Below are positions 17,019 to 27,252 of a DNA stretch of 64,000 bases, one piece after another (position 1 is the stretch's first letter; every line of letters starts with the position of its first letter). The stretch is from Paenibacillus sp. FSL H8-0332 (GTDB lineage Bacteria; Bacillota; Bacilli; Paenibacillales; Paenibacillaceae). The notes under the pieces were generated by a model. That model had not been told where the DNA came from and did no database searches. It saw only the letters and a program-made list of their open reading frames with translations. Location: contig NZ_CP150145.1 of assembly GCF_037963835.1 (NCBI RefSeq), positions 3,348,001 to 3,412,000 of the forward strand, read 5' to 3'. Position numbers and translations under genes: made by a program.

Positions 17019-19657
17019 ATATTTTCAACAAGGTTACCCTCCAGAGCCTGAAAAAAAGCCGCACGCGGACGATTGTAACGATTATCGGAGTAATCCTGTC
17101 CACCGCTATGATCACTGCTGTCTCCACCTTCGCTGTGTCCTTGCAGAGTTATATGATCCAGGGTTCCATCGCCAAATACGGCGGTTGGCACATCGGGTTC
17201 CCGGCTGTGGATGCTGCCTTCGTGCAGGAACGGGTCCACGATCAGGCCGTATCCCGTACGGCATCCTTCGAGAATATCGGCTACGCGGCACTTAGCGGCG
17301 GTAAGAACCCGGATAAGCCTTATCTGTTCATTGCAGGCTTTAATGAAGACGAAGCTTCCCCGGACACCTTGCCTGTCACTCTGGTCTCCGGCAGAATGCC
17401 GGATAACAGCGGAGAAATTCTAGTCCCGTCACATCTGGCGGCGAACGGCGGGATCAAGCTCGCAGAGGGCGACACGCTCACACTGGCTGTCGGGGACCGG
17501 ATGAACGGCAACCAGCGGCTGAACCAGCATGATGCTTTTTTTGCGGGGAATCAGCCTGAGAAGGGCGCAGAAGCTTTGGTGCCCCGGGCAGAGCGGACCT
17601 ACAAGGTTACCGGAATCTACGCAAGACCTGCTTTTGAGGAATCCGCCGCTCCAGGCTATACCCTGATTACCAGAACCGATCCGTCAGAGAGGGCGGACAG
17701 CTTCAGCTTGTATGTTACCCTGAAGCACCCACGTGAAGTGAAGGCTTACGCAAGCAGCACCGCCGCAGGCCAATCTTACGTCTACAACGATAATGTGCTG
17801 CGCTTCATGGGCGTCTCAAGCGATGGGGTGCTCACCGCTCTGCTGTACACGGTCGGGGGGATTGTAGCTTTTATCATCGTAACCGGTTCGATCTTCATGA
17901 TCTACAACGCCTTCACCATCTCCTTGAATGAGCGCACACGCCAATTCGGCATTCTCTCATCGGTGGGAGCCACAGCAAAGCAGCTGCGTAACTCTGTGCT
18001 GTTCGAAGGTCTGTGTATTGGTGCGGCGGGAATACCGGTTGGCATTATCTTGGGAATAGGCAGCATGGGACTCGTGCTAACGGTCGTATCCAGGAACTTC
18101 GGGAATATTCTCTATTCCGGCGTACCGCTAAGCTTGAAGGTGTCCGTTCCGGCCATTGCGTGTGCGGCAGCGCTAAGTATGGTTACGATTCTGATCTCGG
18201 CCTACATTCCGGCCAGGAAGGCGGCAGGCACTCCCGTGATGGAGAGTATCCGCCAGACGAACGAGGTCAAGATTGAAGCCAAGGCCGTGAAGACGTCCGG
18301 GTGGGCGCAGCATATCTACGGTCTCGAAGGCACCCTTGCACTTAAGAATTTCAAAAGAAACAAGAAACGCTACCGCAGCATTGTGCTGTCGCTCATGTTA
18401 AGCGTCGTGCTGTTTATATCGGCCAGCGCTTTTGTCACAGATATGAAGCAAATGTCGGAGCGGGCGGTTGCGATCACCACCTATGATATCGGCTTCGCCA
18501 CACCATCTATGAAAGACAGTGAAATGCTGGCGCTCTACGACAAGCTAAGAACCGCAGGCGGCATCTACGACAGCTCTTACCAGACACTCATGAAAGTGAC
18601 CGGGACAGTCCGGGCAAGCGAGCTCTCGGAAGCAGGAAATGATGGAAAAGCAGGAAATGCAGGAAAAACAGGTGCTCGTTCGCCGGTCCTGTCGGATGAA
18701 CAGGTCTCACTGCCCGTCGATCTGCAGTTTCTGGATGACAAGGCCTATCTGAAGATTCTTGAAGGGTTGGGCTTGTCCGCAGCGGAATATACAGGCTCCA
18801 ATGCCAAGTTCATCGCCGTTGCCAAATCGGTGAGCCCTGCCGACGAGAAGCGGCTGAAGGAGGTTGACGAGTTCCGTAATTTGTTCAAGAGTTCATCCTC
18901 TACCCTGACCATTACCCCCGAATCAAAGAACGGGCCGAAGACTGGGCAGGGGCATGACGTAACGGTTACGTTCGTAGAGACCGTACCGCCGGATACCCTC
19001 CCGGTTACGGGAAGCTCCGGCTCCAGTGAACCGTTCTTCTTCCGGGTGATCGCTCCTTATTCACTCATCGGCAAGTTTGAGACGGCGGACAGTCCGCCGG
19101 CAGTGAAGGGCCTGACCTTTCACTCCAAGCATCCGGCACAGTCGGTAGCGGAGATGGAGAAGACGATCCAGGCTGCACAAATTACAGATGAGTATAAGCT
19201 GTACAATGTGTATGCGATGATGGATGAGAACCGCAATATGATATTCATCATCAACGTGTTCGCTTATACCTTCATTATTATGATTTCACTAATTGCGATT
19301 GCTAATGTATTCAACACGATCTCGACGAACATCAAGCTGCGCCGGCGGGAGCTGGCGATGCTCCGCTCTGTCGGGATGTCCGACCGCAGTTTCCAGCGGA
19401 TGATGAATTTCGAGTGTGCCTTTTATGGCATGAGGGCGCTTTTGTTCGGGCTTCCCATCGGGCTGGCCTGCTCCTGGCTAATCTACCGGGGCATGCTCAT
19501 CGGCGGCGCGGACCAGATTGACTATATCTTCCCCTGGGCCAGCATCGGAATCAGCGTGTTCAGCGTGCTCCTGATCGTATTCGTCACCATGCTGTATTCG
19601 GTCAGCACAATCAAGCGGGAGAATATCATTGATGCGCTGCGGGATGATATGACTTGA
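17015..19657 (+). CDS. large FtsX-domain ABC permease
   Basis: 880 residues with an N-terminal helix (about 18-40), a large extracellular domain, an FtsX domain with three helices (about 275-410), a second core that starts like the first (LEGTLALKNFKRNKKRYRSIVLSLMLS, about 430), a second extracellular domain and a final FtsX domain (about 745-870). This duplicated layout is that of peptide or lipoprotein mechanotransmission exporters rather than the 10-helix BceB form. It probably expels or senses an envelope-active compound. A low-complexity stretch of Gly/Lys/Ala (near residues 540-555) lies in the second extracellular domain. Confidence 0.88.
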   Translation: MNIFNKVTLQSLKKSRTRTIVTIIGVILSTAMITAVSTFAVSLQSYMIQGSIAKYGGWHIGFPAVDAAFVQERVHDQAVSRTASFENIGYAALSGGKNPDKPYLFIAGFNEDEASPDTLPVTLVSGRMPDNSGEILVPSHLAANGGIKLAEGDTLTLAVGDRMNGNQRLNQHDAFFAGNQPEKGAEALVPRAERTYKVTGIYARPAFEESAAPGYTLITRTDPSERADSFSLYVTLKHPREVKAYASSTAAGQSYVYNDNVLRFMGVSSDGVLTALLYTVGGIVAFIIVTGSIFMIYNAFTISLNERTRQFGILSSVGATAKQLRNSVLFEGLCIGAAGIPVGIILGIGSMGLVLTVVSRNFGNILYSGVPLSLKVSVPAIACAAALSMVTILISAYIPARKAAGTPVMESIRQTNEVKIEAKAVKTSGWAQHIYGLEGTLALKNFKRNKKRYRSIVLSLMLSVVLFISASAFVTDMKQMSERAVAITTYDIGFATPSMKDSEMLALYDKLRTAGGIYDSSYQTLMKVTGTVRASELSEAGNDGKAGNAGKTGARSPVLSDEQVSLPVDLQFLDDKAYLKILEGLGLSAAEYTGSNAKFIAVAKSVSPADEKRLKEVDEFRNLFKSSSSTLTITPESKNGPKTGQGHDVTVTFVETVPPDTLPVTGSSGSSEPFFFRVIAPYSLIGKFETADSPPAVKGLTFHSKHPAQSVAEMEKTIQAAQITDEYKLYNVYAMMDENRNMIFIINVFAYTFIIMISLIAIANVFNTISTNIKLRRRELAMLRSVGMSDRSFQRMMNFECAFYGMRALLFGLPIGLACSWLIYRGMLIGGADQIDYIFPWASIGISVFSVLLIVFVTMLYSVSTIKRENIIDALRDDMT

Positions 19658-19708
19658 TGGAGTGTCAAAGACACAAGCTCCTTACGGTAACAGAAACATG
19701 AGTCCCTT

Positions 19709-19735
19709 AAAAGTCGCTCTTTAGCGGCTTTTATT
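19709..19735. terminator. bidirectional-looking terminator after the exporter
   Basis: AAAAGTCGCT and AGCGGCTTTT form a 10-bp stem around CTTT, with A and T runs on the flanks so that it could act on both strands. Confidence 0.8.
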
Positions 19736-19838
19736 GTTATACAAGGCATTAGGCCTGGTTTCGGATAGACCACACCCATTTGCGACTTTTTCCCATTTAT
19801 GACGTCAAATAAGATAGGGTAAAAAAGGAGGGTTCAAC

Positions 19839-21264
19839 TTGAGAAAGCAACATCTTCTGGTCCTTGCAACAGTCCTTTCAGCGATTCTGACGGGATGTAC
19901 GGGCGGAGACAACAAGGACCAAGCTTTGAATGATCCGGACTCTGTTCATTCCATTGCCAGCCAGAAGGACGACGTCCGATCGCTGGCCATAACAGACCAT
20001 AACTTCCAGGCGATCCAGCAAATCACGTTTACAAAAACAATCAACAAAAGCTCAGATAATCCTGAAATTCCGGTTGAATATGCAGAGCATGGAACCATAG
20101 AAATGATCGTCCGTGCTATCCAGAACGCAGTACAAATACCAGGGATTCTAGATACGGCTGCTCCTGACTATGATATGATTCTGGCTTCAGAACAGGAACA
20201 ATATGCACTCCAGCTATGGATTAACGAGAGCAGCGAGCAAGCGATGATTATGGACAAGCGTGACACACATACCGGCTTTACGCTTACCAAGGAATCCACT
20301 GCCGAGCTGAAGAAGCTGATGTTCACCGAATCAGGCTTCAAAACGCTGAAATTCAGTGCAGAGCGGAGCACTACTGGAGATCTTGTGGCTAAGCCGATAG
20401 GTCTACCGGAAAATAACTATTCGCTAAGCGGCGGCCCTACAGTTGAGATGAAGGGGGTCTGCTTACAATATAGTTACGGGGGCCACCGAACGGCTCCGGG
20501 AAGACTTTTGGCCGCTTACACAAGAATACGATTACATCTACAAGCACCAGTGGAACGCCGATAAGCAGCAGTTGTTCCTGCAGAGTTACCTCGGAAATGT
20601 ATGGATATTTGATCTGAAGACAGGAGAGGATGATATCCATCTGTTAAAATACCCTGTCATTCCTCATTCGACGACGGGAGCGCCCTCTCTCTTCCTTTCT
20701 CCAACCTTTGAGAGGTTTGTGCATGATGATGAGAGCGGACAATTGACATTCTTCAATAACAAAGGCGTTCCGCTCCATGCTGTAGCGCTGAGAGCAGATC
20801 AATATGTGCCGTCCGAGAAAATAAAGTGGAACCCTGCGGGAACCATTGCCTGGATGGATCAAGCCGCGAATGAGCATAACCGGGTCCTTGATATCGATAT
20901 TGATTATTTGAAGATAGCTCCTCAGGAAATTCGATTTTTTGATCCGGACGGGCTCCCCATTGCATCCGTTCAGGCAGAGGAAGGAAGAGAGGCGGCGGTA
21001 GAGGTTGCAGGCTGGAAGGATGCTAATATTGCCGTGATGAAATCCTACACTCTAGAGCCTGCGTCCACGGACTATACAGTGCCACAGGCGAAGGATGTTT
21101 ATTATTTCCTTTATGATGTGAAGAACAACAAGAAAGGAAGCTTTTCTTCTGAGTCCTTGCCGCCTAATACAACTATTAGAGTGGACCGTCAAGAGGGCGA
21201 TAACGGGAATAAGGAGAATATCATGGTAAGCCGCAAGGAGATAACCTATAAAGCGAGGAAGTAA
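19839..21264 (+). pseudogene. lipoprotein of unknown function, split by a +1 frameshift
   Basis: The gene starts with a lipoprotein signal (LTGC, Cys at about residue 20) behind AAAGGAGG. The first frame reads through TVEMKG and then into unrelated sequence up to a stop at 20564. Removing one G from the GGGGG run at 20453-20457 joins it to SAYNIVTGATERL and a frame open to 21264, giving one protein of about 475 residues. The second half (WIFDLKTGEDD, FFDPDGLPIAS) looks like a WD/beta-propeller-like extracellular protein. I do not recognise the family. The event is either a true frameshift or a homopolymer error in the assembly. Confidence 0.75.
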
Positions 21265-21284
21265 TCGTTGCTGCTAATCCAGGG

Positions 21285-21316
21285 TTGACCCTGACGTATA
21301 CTGGAGGGTTTACAAT
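21285..21316 (+). promoter_or_regulatory. MerR-type promoter (20-bp spacer with dyad)
   Basis: TTGACC (21285-21290) and TACAAT (21311-21316) are separated by 20 bp, longer than the usual 17. The dyad ACCCT-N12-AGGGT (21288-21309) is centred in the spacer. Overlong spacers with a central dyad are the hallmark of promoters activated by MerR-family proteins, one of which is encoded downstream (22523). Confidence 0.65.
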
Positions 21317-21336
21317 GGAAGCAGGAGGGATCACAA

Positions 21337-22224
21337 ATGGACAAAACAACATTGCCATCATCGAACATCATAAGCTGTACACCTGCCCGCAGCTGGCTGG
21401 CAATTACAGCGCTTGGTTGGCTCGCAATGACCATAGGACTATTCACGGCCACGGTTGCCGGGAACGTTGTCCGGGCTTCCGGCGCAACGGATAACGAAAT
21501 TGCCGTTGTCCAGGCTTTGACTGCGGCGCTGCTTATTGTGCTCGCGGTCTGTCTCATCCAGCGCCGGTTCCGCCTGACCGCCAGGCTGCTGCCGTTGACA
21601 CCAGCCGCATTCCTGCATATGCTGGGCGGTGCAGCGTCCGCCTTGCTGATGGGGGGACTGGGCTTCATAATTACGGGTATGCTGGGCTGGACCACCATTA
21701 CAGCCTGGCATTTCTCTGTGGACCTGCTGCTGGCTGTAGCCTTCAATTCATGTATTGCCTTCCTGTACGAGGCGCTGCCGGAGGAATTGTCAATGAGAGG
21801 GATTGTATACAGCGGCTTACGGCTGCGCCTGCCTGCCTTCGCAGCTTACGGCGCTCAGGTGCTGCTGTTTGTGCTGGTGCCGGTTACGGTGAACCAGCTG
21901 CAAGCCTGGAGCGGAATAGGCCGCGGAAGCAGCATTAACGCAGAATATGTGATTATGCTGTTATGTTATGGCACGATGCTTCAGCTATGGCGCAGCTTGA
22001 CCGGATCACTGTGGGCTTCCATCGGCTTTCATGTGGCCTATCTGGAAATTGCGCGGTTCGTTATCTTGCAGCAGGACCGGCGCTTGCTGACATACAGTGA
22101 GCTGGAGGCAGGGACCGGTCCCGTTGTGATCCAGTTTGGTGTAATCATTATCGGCAGCGCAGGGCTGCTGGCACTGCTTAATCTGTGGCGCCGGCGGCGT
22201 CTGCGGACAGCATCTCAAGAATAA
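21337..22224 (+). CDS. CPBP-family intramembrane protease
   Basis: Multi-helix membrane protein of 295 residues with the Abi/CPBP (Rce1-like) motifs: EELSMRG (EExxxRG) near residue 150 and a helix with GFHVAY near 230, which supply the catalytic Glu pair and His. Family members cleave membrane-bound substrates and are linked to bacteriocin self-immunity or prenyl-protein processing. The role here is unknown. ATG 21337 follows AGGAGGG. It lies behind the MerR-type promoter and upstream of a MerR gene, so it may be part of a MerR-controlled stress response. Confidence 0.8.
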   Translation: MDKTTLPSSNIISCTPARSWLAITALGWLAMTIGLFTATVAGNVVRASGATDNEIAVVQALTAALLIVLAVCLIQRRFRLTARLLPLTPAAFLHMLGGAASALLMGGLGFIITGMLGWTTITAWHFSVDLLLAVAFNSCIAFLYEALPEELSMRGIVYSGLRLRLPAFAAYGAQVLLFVLVPVTVNQLQAWSGIGRGSSINAEYVIMLLCYGTMLQLWRSLTGSLWASIGFHVAYLEIARFVILQQDRRLLTYSELEAGTGPVVIQFGVIIIGSAGLLALLNLWRRRRLRTASQE

Positions 22225-22340
22225 GGCGGCGCCCGACCACGCCGATACCGACATAAACTACTATGCCCAACTTTCTGTATAGTTTGATCTTGAAAATTTA
22301 CAGACAGGGAAAAGTGGCGGAGGAGAATTTTGGCACTGTA

Positions 22341-22460
22341 GGAGCGTCAGCGACCGCCTTTGTCACCGGATTTCCACCGCGATTAGCGGTTTAAAATCAA
22401 GAAATCTGGGGACAACAGCGGCCGGAGGGCCAAACATTCTCTGGAGTCACGGCCATCCCA
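22341..22460. repeat. dispersed intergenic repeat, copy A (near complete)
   Basis: Two segments of this stretch recur elsewhere in the window. Bases 22352-22380 match 45215-45243 at about 25 of 29 positions, and 22431-22460 match 63915-63944 at about 24 of 30. In between lie short inverted repeats (GGCCGGAGGGCC). Nothing coding is seen; the element fills the 298-bp gap between the protease and the MerR gene, with TTACAA-N17-AATAAT (22472-22500) as a possible MerR promoter after it. Confidence 0.65.
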
Positions 22461-22522
22461 GGCCGCATAACTTACAAATTCAATCTATATAGCAAATAAT
22501 ATTCCTATTTGGAGGAAAGCCG

Positions 22523-23272
22523 ATGTATACCGTAGGGCAGCTGTCCAAGCTAACCGGTGTGTCTGTCCGCACCCTGCATTATTATGATAAGCTGGGCCTG
22601 CTGGAGCCGGACAGGAATACCGGGAACCAGTACCGCTCATATAGCGAGAATGAGATTCTACGGCTGCAGAAGATTGCTGTGCTGAAGCAAATGCATTTCA
22701 AGCTGAGTGAAATTAAAGTGATTCTCGACAACGGTGAGGTTGCACACCATGATACTGCTGTGTGGAGCCGAGCACTTACGCAGCAGATGGTCTTCGTGAA
22801 GCAGGAGCAGGAGAAGCTGCGGGCGGTAGAGCATCTGCTGTTCTCCACCTTGTACGCTATGCGGGCAACCGAACAAGTAAATATTGAGGAGATGCTCGGA
22901 TTTATCCGTGAGCTTGAACAGCCTTCCCAGGGTCTACAGCTGCGGCAGCAGGCCTTCACTCCGGAAGAGCTTGAGGTGCTGCCGATTAACGATGTAAGCA
23001 ATCCGCTTGCTATGGAGTGGTCCGATATCCTCAGACGGGTCTCTGGACTGCTGGCAGAACCGCCCGATTCACCAGCGGCGCAGCAACTTGCGGCCTCTAT
23101 TATAGAATACGCCGACAAGATGTTCGGCGGTGATGAGCAGCTGATACAGAAATATTGGGAGTACATTACACCGCAGGAGGGACAAGCTGCACGGGTGTAC
23201 GGGATGACCACCGAGGTCATGCAATATATGGATGCAATCATCCGTATTTATTTGGGTGAGGATGATAAATAA
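22523..23272 (+). CDS. MerR family regulator, TipA-like
   Basis: N-terminal MerR winged helix (YTVGQLSKLTGVSVRTLHYYDKLGLLEP, residues 2-29), a dimerisation coiled coil (about 75-115) and a C-terminal helical domain that resembles the TipAS ligand-binding region. 249 residues. Start behind TTGGAGGAAAG. Such proteins often recognise drugs and activate promoters with long spacers; the promoter at 21285 is a good candidate target. Confidence 0.88.
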   Translation: MYTVGQLSKLTGVSVRTLHYYDKLGLLEPDRNTGNQYRSYSENEILRLQKIAVLKQMHFKLSEIKVILDNGEVAHHDTAVWSRALTQQMVFVKQEQEKLRAVEHLLFSTLYAMRATEQVNIEEMLGFIRELEQPSQGLQLRQQAFTPEELEVLPINDVSNPLAMEWSDILRRVSGLLAEPPDSPAAQQLAASIIEYADKMFGGDEQLIQKYWEYITPQEGQAARVYGMTTEVMQYMDAIIRIYLGEDDK

Positions 23273-23292
23273 GCTGAGAAGAGAGTGGATAG

Positions 23293-24819
23293 ATGCTTAG
23301 AATTTTCTGGAGATCGGCTATTATGCTTAGTATTATCGCTTTACCCGGATGTTCCGGCCCCCGGAACACGCCGTTATCAGTTCAATCTCCGCCGGAAGCT
23401 AAGCCGGAATACACACAAAGTACAGCTCCGGCCCCGAAGTCCAGTGCAGCGCCGCAGCCAAATAAGACCAACACGTACTATGTGGCTGTCGATGGAGCTG
23501 ATAGTAATCAAGGGACCATAGATTCTCCCTGGAAGACGCTTCAGCATGCTGCGGACCTCGCAAAGCCGGGAACCCGTGTCTATATTCGCGGAGGCGTGTA
23601 CCATCAGAAGCTGCAGATCTCCAAGGGAGGCTCGAAGGATGCCGGTCCTGTCATATTCGCCGGTTATCCGAATGAGAGGGCGGTTCTTGACGGCGAAGGC
23701 CTGCCGGTTGACGGGCTGGAGGGGATGGTCGAGATCCATCAGGCCAGCTATGTAACGATTCAGCAACTGGAAATCCGCAATTACAAGACAGCATCCCGTG
23801 GCGACATTCCCGCAGGTATCTATATTCACGGTTCAGGGATGGACCTCTCTGTGCTCAATAACCGCATTCATTCCATAGCCAATACGGCCACGCCTGAAGG
23901 GGACGGGCTTACCGGGAGGGATGCCCATGGGATTGCCGTGTACGGAACCGAAGCGAAGGAAGCGCTGCAAGGACTGATTATTGATGGCAATGAAGTGTAC
24001 GATTTGGTGCTTGGCTCAAGTGAGGCGCTGGTTGTGAACGGCAATGTGGATACTTTTGAGATTACGAACAATATCGTTCATGACAGTGACAACATCGGGA
24101 TCGACCTGATCGGATATGAGGGAACGGTGGGAGACGAGCGGGTCGATCAGGCGCGTAACGGAACGGTCACAGGAAATGTAGTCTACGGGATTTCGTCCAA
24201 TCTTAATCCGTCTTACGGGAACCCAGTACCGAATGACAGCCATGCGGCAGGTGGAATCTACATCGACGGAGGAAGGTCCATCCGGGTGGAGCAGAACCGC
24301 TTATATGACAATGACATAGGCCTTGAGCTTGCTTCCGAACATGAGGGAAGGCTAACCAGTGATATCACGGTAAAGGACAATCTGATCTACCGCAACCGGC
24401 TGACCGGCATTGCCATGGGCGGTTATGACGAGGAGCGTGGAGGTACCAGCGATAGTATCATCGAGTCTAATACGCTCTACAAGAACGACCTGCTGGGCGA
24501 CGGTAACGGCCAATTGTATCTGCAAGCTAACTTAAGGGGTAATGTCATTACCCGCAATATTATCGTAGCAGGTGATTCCGGCGTTATGATCAGCAACGAA
24601 TATACAAGCAACAGCAATAATACGCTGGACGGCAACCTTTATTATGCAGCAGCAGGTGCAGATCAGGCCTTTTGGGTATGGAAAAAGAAGGAATACCCCG
24701 GCTTCGCCTTCTATCAGCGCGGCACGGGGAACGATTCCAGCTCGCAGTTTGCCGATCCGCAGTTCAGGGACACCGCCCGTGATGATTTCCGGCTGAAGCC
24801 GGGGTTCCCCGTCCGATAA
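23293..24819 (+). CDS. right-handed beta-helix lipoprotein (polysaccharide lyase-like)
   Basis: Lipoprotein signal ending LPGC (Cys at about residue 20), a Pro/Ala/Ser-rich linker (about 22-60), then DUF1565-like opening (YYVAVDGADSNQGTIDSPWKTLQ) and a parallel beta-helix of about 400 residues with recurring N-x-I and G-I/V-x-V turns. The shape is that of pectate lyase PL9 and related polysaccharide enzymes, but catalytic residues cannot be assigned by eye. ATG 23293 follows GAAGAGAGTGG. It converges on the AraC gene with 4 bases between the stops. Confidence 0.75.
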   Translation: MLRIFWRSAIMLSIIALPGCSGPRNTPLSVQSPPEAKPEYTQSTAPAPKSSAAPQPNKTNTYYVAVDGADSNQGTIDSPWKTLQHAADLAKPGTRVYIRGGVYHQKLQISKGGSKDAGPVIFAGYPNERAVLDGEGLPVDGLEGMVEIHQASYVTIQQLEIRNYKTASRGDIPAGIYIHGSGMDLSVLNNRIHSIANTATPEGDGLTGRDAHGIAVYGTEAKEALQGLIIDGNEVYDLVLGSSEALVVNGNVDTFEITNNIVHDSDNIGIDLIGYEGTVGDERVDQARNGTVTGNVVYGISSNLNPSYGNPVPNDSHAAGGIYIDGGRSIRVEQNRLYDNDIGLELASEHEGRLTSDITVKDNLIYRNRLTGIAMGGYDEERGGTSDSIIESNTLYKNDLLGDGNGQLYLQANLRGNVITRNIIVAGDSGVMISNEYTSNSNNTLDGNLYYAAAGADQAFWVWKKKEYPGFAFYQRGTGNDSSSQFADPQFRDTARDDFRLKPGFPVR

Positions 24820-24823
24820 ACGC

Positions 24824-27091
24824 CTAACTGTGATTCTCCCAGGCATCCCGCTTGCGGTATTCACCCGGCGTTAAGCCGGAGCTGCGCTTGAACGTGCGGA
24901 TGAACGAGTTCACATTCTGGTAGCCGACCTGAAGTGCGATATCCTGGATGCGCAGGTCGATGTTCGTCAGCAGCTCCTTGGCCCGTTCGATCCGCAGCGT
25001 GTTCAGATATTCGCTGAAGTTGATCCCGGTTTTCTCTTTGAAGATGCTCGACAAATACCCCGGAGTCAGATTCAGCTTGTCGGCTACAATGTTCAGATTA
25101 ATATCCTCCCCGTAATGCTTGTCCAGATACTCTAGTACGAAGCTGATAACCGGATCACGAATCTCCGAGCCATTGCGGATGGCCGCAAGCACCGGAGTGA
25201 GCAGTTGGCTCAGCCATTCGCGGTATTGAACGGTGGAATAGAAGGCGGCGAACGGCTCACCGGAGAGCGCAGAGAGAAGCCCCGCTTCAAGCTCCGGCAG
25301 ATTCTGCTTCATGACTGTTTTGCCTGTCTGCTCTACAACCCCGCGGGCAAATGTCCGGAAATCCTCAGCGGTGGCATCCTTATTCCGAAGCTGCTCCAGT
25401 TGACGCTCCACCCAGCCGAAGACTGCTTCTTCGCTGCCGGATTGCAGCAGGTTATGCAGTTCATCCCCGTACGTTACCTTCATATGGAACGCTTTGGCTG
25501 ACGAGGCCCGCGGCTCCACAATAATCTGGGTCTCCCGATTTAATCTGCGTTCCTTCAGCAGTACCGTCAGGTTATGGTAAGCATCGGTGAACGGGGTTTC
25601 CCCCGAATATACCGGACTGACTGCAATGGTGAGGTAAAGGGAATGCTCCTCCGCCAGCAGCTCCTGCAAGGTGCCTAGCACCTGAAGAATTCCGCTCTGC
25701 GGACCGGGATCGAAGAGCAGCAGCAAGAGCAGATCCTGCTCCGGCTGCAAAGCAACGTTCTCGGATTCCTCCCCGGTGAACAGGCGCTGAATCAGCTGCC
25801 ATAATGCCAGTGTATGCTTCTCCGGCTCCTCCGGGAGGCGGGTGAAGCTGAGCTTGAACAGGATGGAGGCATACGGCCGTTCGGAATGCAGCGCATCCTC
25901 CAGCTCGCTCAGGCTTGCGTTCAGCGGAATGTTTTTCACCTTATGGGTATACGCATACTGGCGGACCAGCGAATTCTTGTGCGCAAGATCGTTCTGGATG
26001 AACCGGTTGTTCTCCATGATCGAGCTCAGGCGGTCGCCGATAATGGCGAACTCCTTGACGCTGCTCACCTTGCCGGGGGCGCTGCCCGATTTGCGGTCGA
26101 ACGCGGCGATCAGGCGCTGGAGCGGCTGGTTCAGCCGGTAGCTGAACAGGAGGGAGAACAGAAGGCTGACCAGCACCGCAGCAGCGAGCAGAACGGCGAG
26201 CAGCAGTCGCATGCCGCGCAGCCCGCTCGCAATGGCGGCAACCTCGGTGACCCGGACGTAGGTGAAGCCGGTCTGCGCCCCTTTTTGATAGAAATAATAG
26301 TTGTCCCCGATCCGCTCATGTGAGCTTGTAGTAACGGCATACTCCAGCGCTGGCAGCTCCGTCTCTGCGGTGGAGAAGAGCAGTTGGTCCTGCGCATCCA
26401 TTATATAGAAGGGATTCTTCCCGGCATCCCCGTACGCCTGCTCCAGCCGCTGCGGATTCAGCATCACAATGCCGTAGACCTCTTCATAAGGAATGGCCTT
26501 GATCATGACCGGCATCAGCCGCCCGAGCGCACGCGAGGAATTCATCGTAGTCTCTGTGAAGGAGGCGGCAGGGAGGACCTTCAGATACTGGTTGTCCATG
26601 GTCTGTGCGCTCCAGAAGTCCGCCGGATACTCCCCGCTGTAATAATATTTGCCGAACATGTCGCTGGTGCTGCTAAGCCCTTCTTTTTCGAGTACATAAT
26701 CCTGCTCCTTGAAGTACAGAATGAAATTCTCAATATGCAGAAAAGGATTCCCGTACAGCGTCATCAGATCGGACTTAACCTCGCTGACAATATCGTAATG
26801 CCGGTTCTCCTTCAGATGGCTGAGAATGCCCAGATTGGCGGTCCACGTATCCGACTGGGTGAGCGCCAGAATCATATTCTGGGTCAGCCGGAAGTGATTC
26901 TCATACCCTTCCACCGTCTGCTTCAGACTCTGCTCATTCTGCCGGACGACCTCCTGATAGACCTTGCCGCTCAAGTATAGATGTGAGAACAGATTAAAGG
27001 AAGCTAGCAGCAGGATGATGCTCAGGAAGCTGAGCATGAGCTTGACGAACAAGCCGCTAAGGGCAAATTGGCTGGTCAGCGGTCTCTTCAT
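24824..27091 (-). CDS. membrane-anchored AraC-type sensor regulator
   Basis: 755 residues: N-terminal helix (about 12-36), large extracellular sensor domain, second helix (about 288-310), HAMP-like linker, a long cytoplasmic middle region, and a C-terminal AraC double helix-turn-helix (about 650-750, ending IALQVGYQNVNSFIRTFKRSSGLTPGEYRKR). Such one-protein sensors, common in Paenibacillus, sit beside LplABC-type importers and activate them. It is divergent from the importer at 27348. Confidence 0.9.
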   Translation of the reverse strand: MKRPLTSQFALSGLFVKLMLSFLSIILLLASFNLFSHLYLSGKVYQEVVRQNEQSLKQTVEGYENHFRLTQNMILALTQSDTWTANLGILSHLKENRHYDIVSEVKSDLMTLYGNPFLHIENFILYFKEQDYVLEKEGLSSTSDMFGKYYYSGEYPADFWSAQTMDNQYLKVLPAASFTETTMNSSRALGRLMPVMIKAIPYEEVYGIVMLNPQRLEQAYGDAGKNPFYIMDAQDQLLFSTAETELPALEYAVTTSSHERIGDNYYFYQKGAQTGFTYVRVTEVAAIASGLRGMRLLLAVLLAAAVLVSLLFSLLFSYRLNQPLQRLIAAFDRKSGSAPGKVSSVKEFAIIGDRLSSIMENNRFIQNDLAHKNSLVRQYAYTHKVKNIPLNASLSELEDALHSERPYASILFKLSFTRLPEEPEKHTLALWQLIQRLFTGEESENVALQPEQDLLLLLLFDPGPQSGILQVLGTLQELLAEEHSLYLTIAVSPVYSGETPFTDAYHNLTVLLKERRLNRETQIIVEPRASSAKAFHMKVTYGDELHNLLQSGSEEAVFGWVERQLEQLRNKDATAEDFRTFARGVVEQTGKTVMKQNLPELEAGLLSALSGEPFAAFYSTVQYREWLSQLLTPVLAAIRNGSEIRDPVISFVLEYLDKHYGEDINLNIVADKLNLTPGYLSSIFKEKTGINFSEYLNTLRIERAKELLTNIDLRIQDIALQVGYQNVNSFIRTFKRSSGLTPGEYRKRDAWENHS

Positions 27092-27238
27092 ATGTAGTCC
27101 CCCTTCAGGTGCAGCCGCTTGGTTATTGTTTTATCCTATCATAGCGGCATAAAGCTGACACGCACAATATGCACTTTTACCGATTTATACGCAGGTAGCG
27201 GGAAATATGCAGATATGGCGAAAAGTTATATAACATGC

Positions 27239-27252
27239 TGATAGCGCTTACC
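27239..27252 (+). promoter_or_regulatory. cre-like site for CcpA
   Basis: TGATAGCGCTTACC matches the cre consensus TGWAARCGYTWNCA at 12 of 14 positions. It lies in the divergent promoter region about 15 bp upstream of a TATACT box (27266-27271), so carbon catabolite control of the amino-sugar operon is likely. Confidence 0.6.

Noticed and set aside
20453..20457. Programmed +1 frameshift in the lipoprotein gene
   Set aside because: A G homopolymer without a slow codon, downstream structure or internal Shine-Dalgarno does not support programmed shifting. Mutation or sequencing error is simpler.
24840..27000. Several forward-strand frames of 90-200 codons within the AraC-type gene
   Set aside because: Composition is that of shadows in a GC-rich gene. 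No ribosome sites and no recognisable motifs.
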